Source: Spirochaetaceae bacterium
GTDB lineage: Bacteria; Spirochaetota; Spirochaetia; DSM-27196; SLAA01
Assembly: GCA_003564775.1 (NCBI GenBank)
Contig: PXEI01000403.1
Coordinates: 1 to 6,308, forward strand
DNA length: 6,308 nt
Direction: 5' to 3'
Position 1 is the first letter of the stretch; each line of letters starts with the position of its first letter. Below are positions 5,723 to 6,308 of the stretch, piece by piece. The notes under the pieces were generated by a model, which made no database searches, had not been told where the DNA came from, and saw only the letters and a list, made by a program, of their open reading frames with translations. A program made the translations under genes and the position numbers.

Positions 5723-6308
5723 ATGATCAAGTACTTCATTGAAAAGAATATGGCTGTCTTCAGCCTTGCGCTTCTCATTGCAATTGTGGGGACTATGGCG
5801 TACTTCACGCTGCCCCGCGAGTCGGCTCCCGAGATCCGGCAACCGTACATCTTTGTTACTACAACCTATCCTGGCGTCTCCGCTTCCGATATTGAGAGCT
5901 TGGTTACGCAACGTATTGAGAATGAGCTGGAGGGAATGAACGGCTTATCTGAACTTACGAGTGAGAGTAGAGCAAACGTTTCCTTCATTTTTGCCGAGTT
6001 CTCCTCCGACGTTTCAGTTGACGAAGCCTTGCGACGGACCAAAGACCGGGTAGACCAGGCCAAGGTTCATCTACCTGCAGATGCCAATGAACCGAACGTG
6101 CGGGAGTTCAGTGTATCGGACTGGCCAATTTTCCGAGTTGTGCTGTCACACCCAGACGGAGTGCAGGTCATAGATCAAGCCGCCGAGTACCTGCGCGAGG
6201 AGCTAGAACGTCTGAACGGGGTGCTTGAGGTAGAGATGGCTGGTAACCCTGAGCGTGAGCTCGCGGTTGAGCTTGACCCATTCCGGATGGCAGCCTACGG
6301 GTTCTCCA
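5723..6308 (+). CDS. Second RND efflux permease, N-terminal part (3' end outside window)
   Basis: Proton-driven inner-membrane pump partner of the adaptor just upstream. The frame is open from ATG 5723 to the window edge, giving 195 complete codons of a protein that normally runs to about 1000 or more residues. Residues 1-9 (MIKYFIEKN) and TM1 (about 10-30) match the usual RND start. They are followed by LPRESAPEI (30-38), YPGVSASDIE (49-58) and LTSESRANVSFIFAEF (78-93), hallmarks of the first porter subdomain, then the start of PN2/PC-type sequence (about 127 onward). The start lies two bases after the adaptor stop, with no strong ribosome binding site, so translation is probably coupled. 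The proton-relay residues are not yet reached. This is a different gene from the permease at the left edge. Confidence 0.95.
   Translation, partial: MIKYFIEKNMAVFSLALLIAIVGTMAYFTLPRESAPEIRQPYIFVTTTYPGVSASDIESLVTQRIENELEGMNGLSELTSESRANVSFIFAEFSSDVSVDEALRRTKDRVDQAKVHLPADANEPNVREFSVSDWPIFRVVLSHPDGVQVIDQAAEYLREELERLNGVLEVEMAGNPERELAVELDPFRMAAYGFS

Overview
The window comes from a gene-dense bacterial chromosome of moderate G+C content, with all recognisable genes on the + strand. The two RND efflux pumps, the TolC-type channel and the exported beta-barrel candidate point to a diderm (outer-membrane) bacterium. The style of the pump and channel proteins reminds me of spirochaetes, but that is an impression and not something the sequence proves.

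Layout. (1) Bases 1-1609 hold the C-terminal half of an RND permease whose start lies upstream of the window. (2) It overlaps by 4 bases (ATGA) a TolC/OprM-type outer-membrane factor gene at 1606-2937. That gene has an in-frame TAA at 2839-2841, and 31 further codons of recognisable family tail lie beyond the stop. (3) Bases 2978-3709 encode a chorismate mutase of the yeast/plant (eukaryotic AroQ) type, an unexpected gene between efflux components. Its likely promoter lies in the tail of the interrupted channel gene. (4) Bases 3781-4479 encode a secreted 232-residue protein, probably an outer-membrane beta-barrel, with a hairpin terminator over its stop codon. (5) A 128-base gap holds a candidate promoter and a leader stem-loop. 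(6) Bases 4608-5720 encode a periplasmic adaptor (membrane fusion protein). Two bases later a second RND permease begins, which runs off the right edge.

How the parts work together. The first permease and the channel are the distal part of one efflux operon, whose adaptor is presumably upstream. The adaptor and second permease begin another efflux operon, whose own channel, if any, would lie downstream. In a working tripartite pump the permease uses proton flow to move substrate into the adaptor-sealed channel and out of the cell. The nonsense codon would remove the end of the last long helix of the channel, so the first pump may lack its dedicated exit duct, unless the stop is read through, is a sequence error, or another channel substitutes.

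Most worth checking: the TAA in the channel gene, the eukaryotic-type chorismate mutase, and the apparent changes at two of its catalytic positions. I see no tRNA, rRNA, CRISPR array or insertion sequence, and no stretch over 300 bases without a gene.
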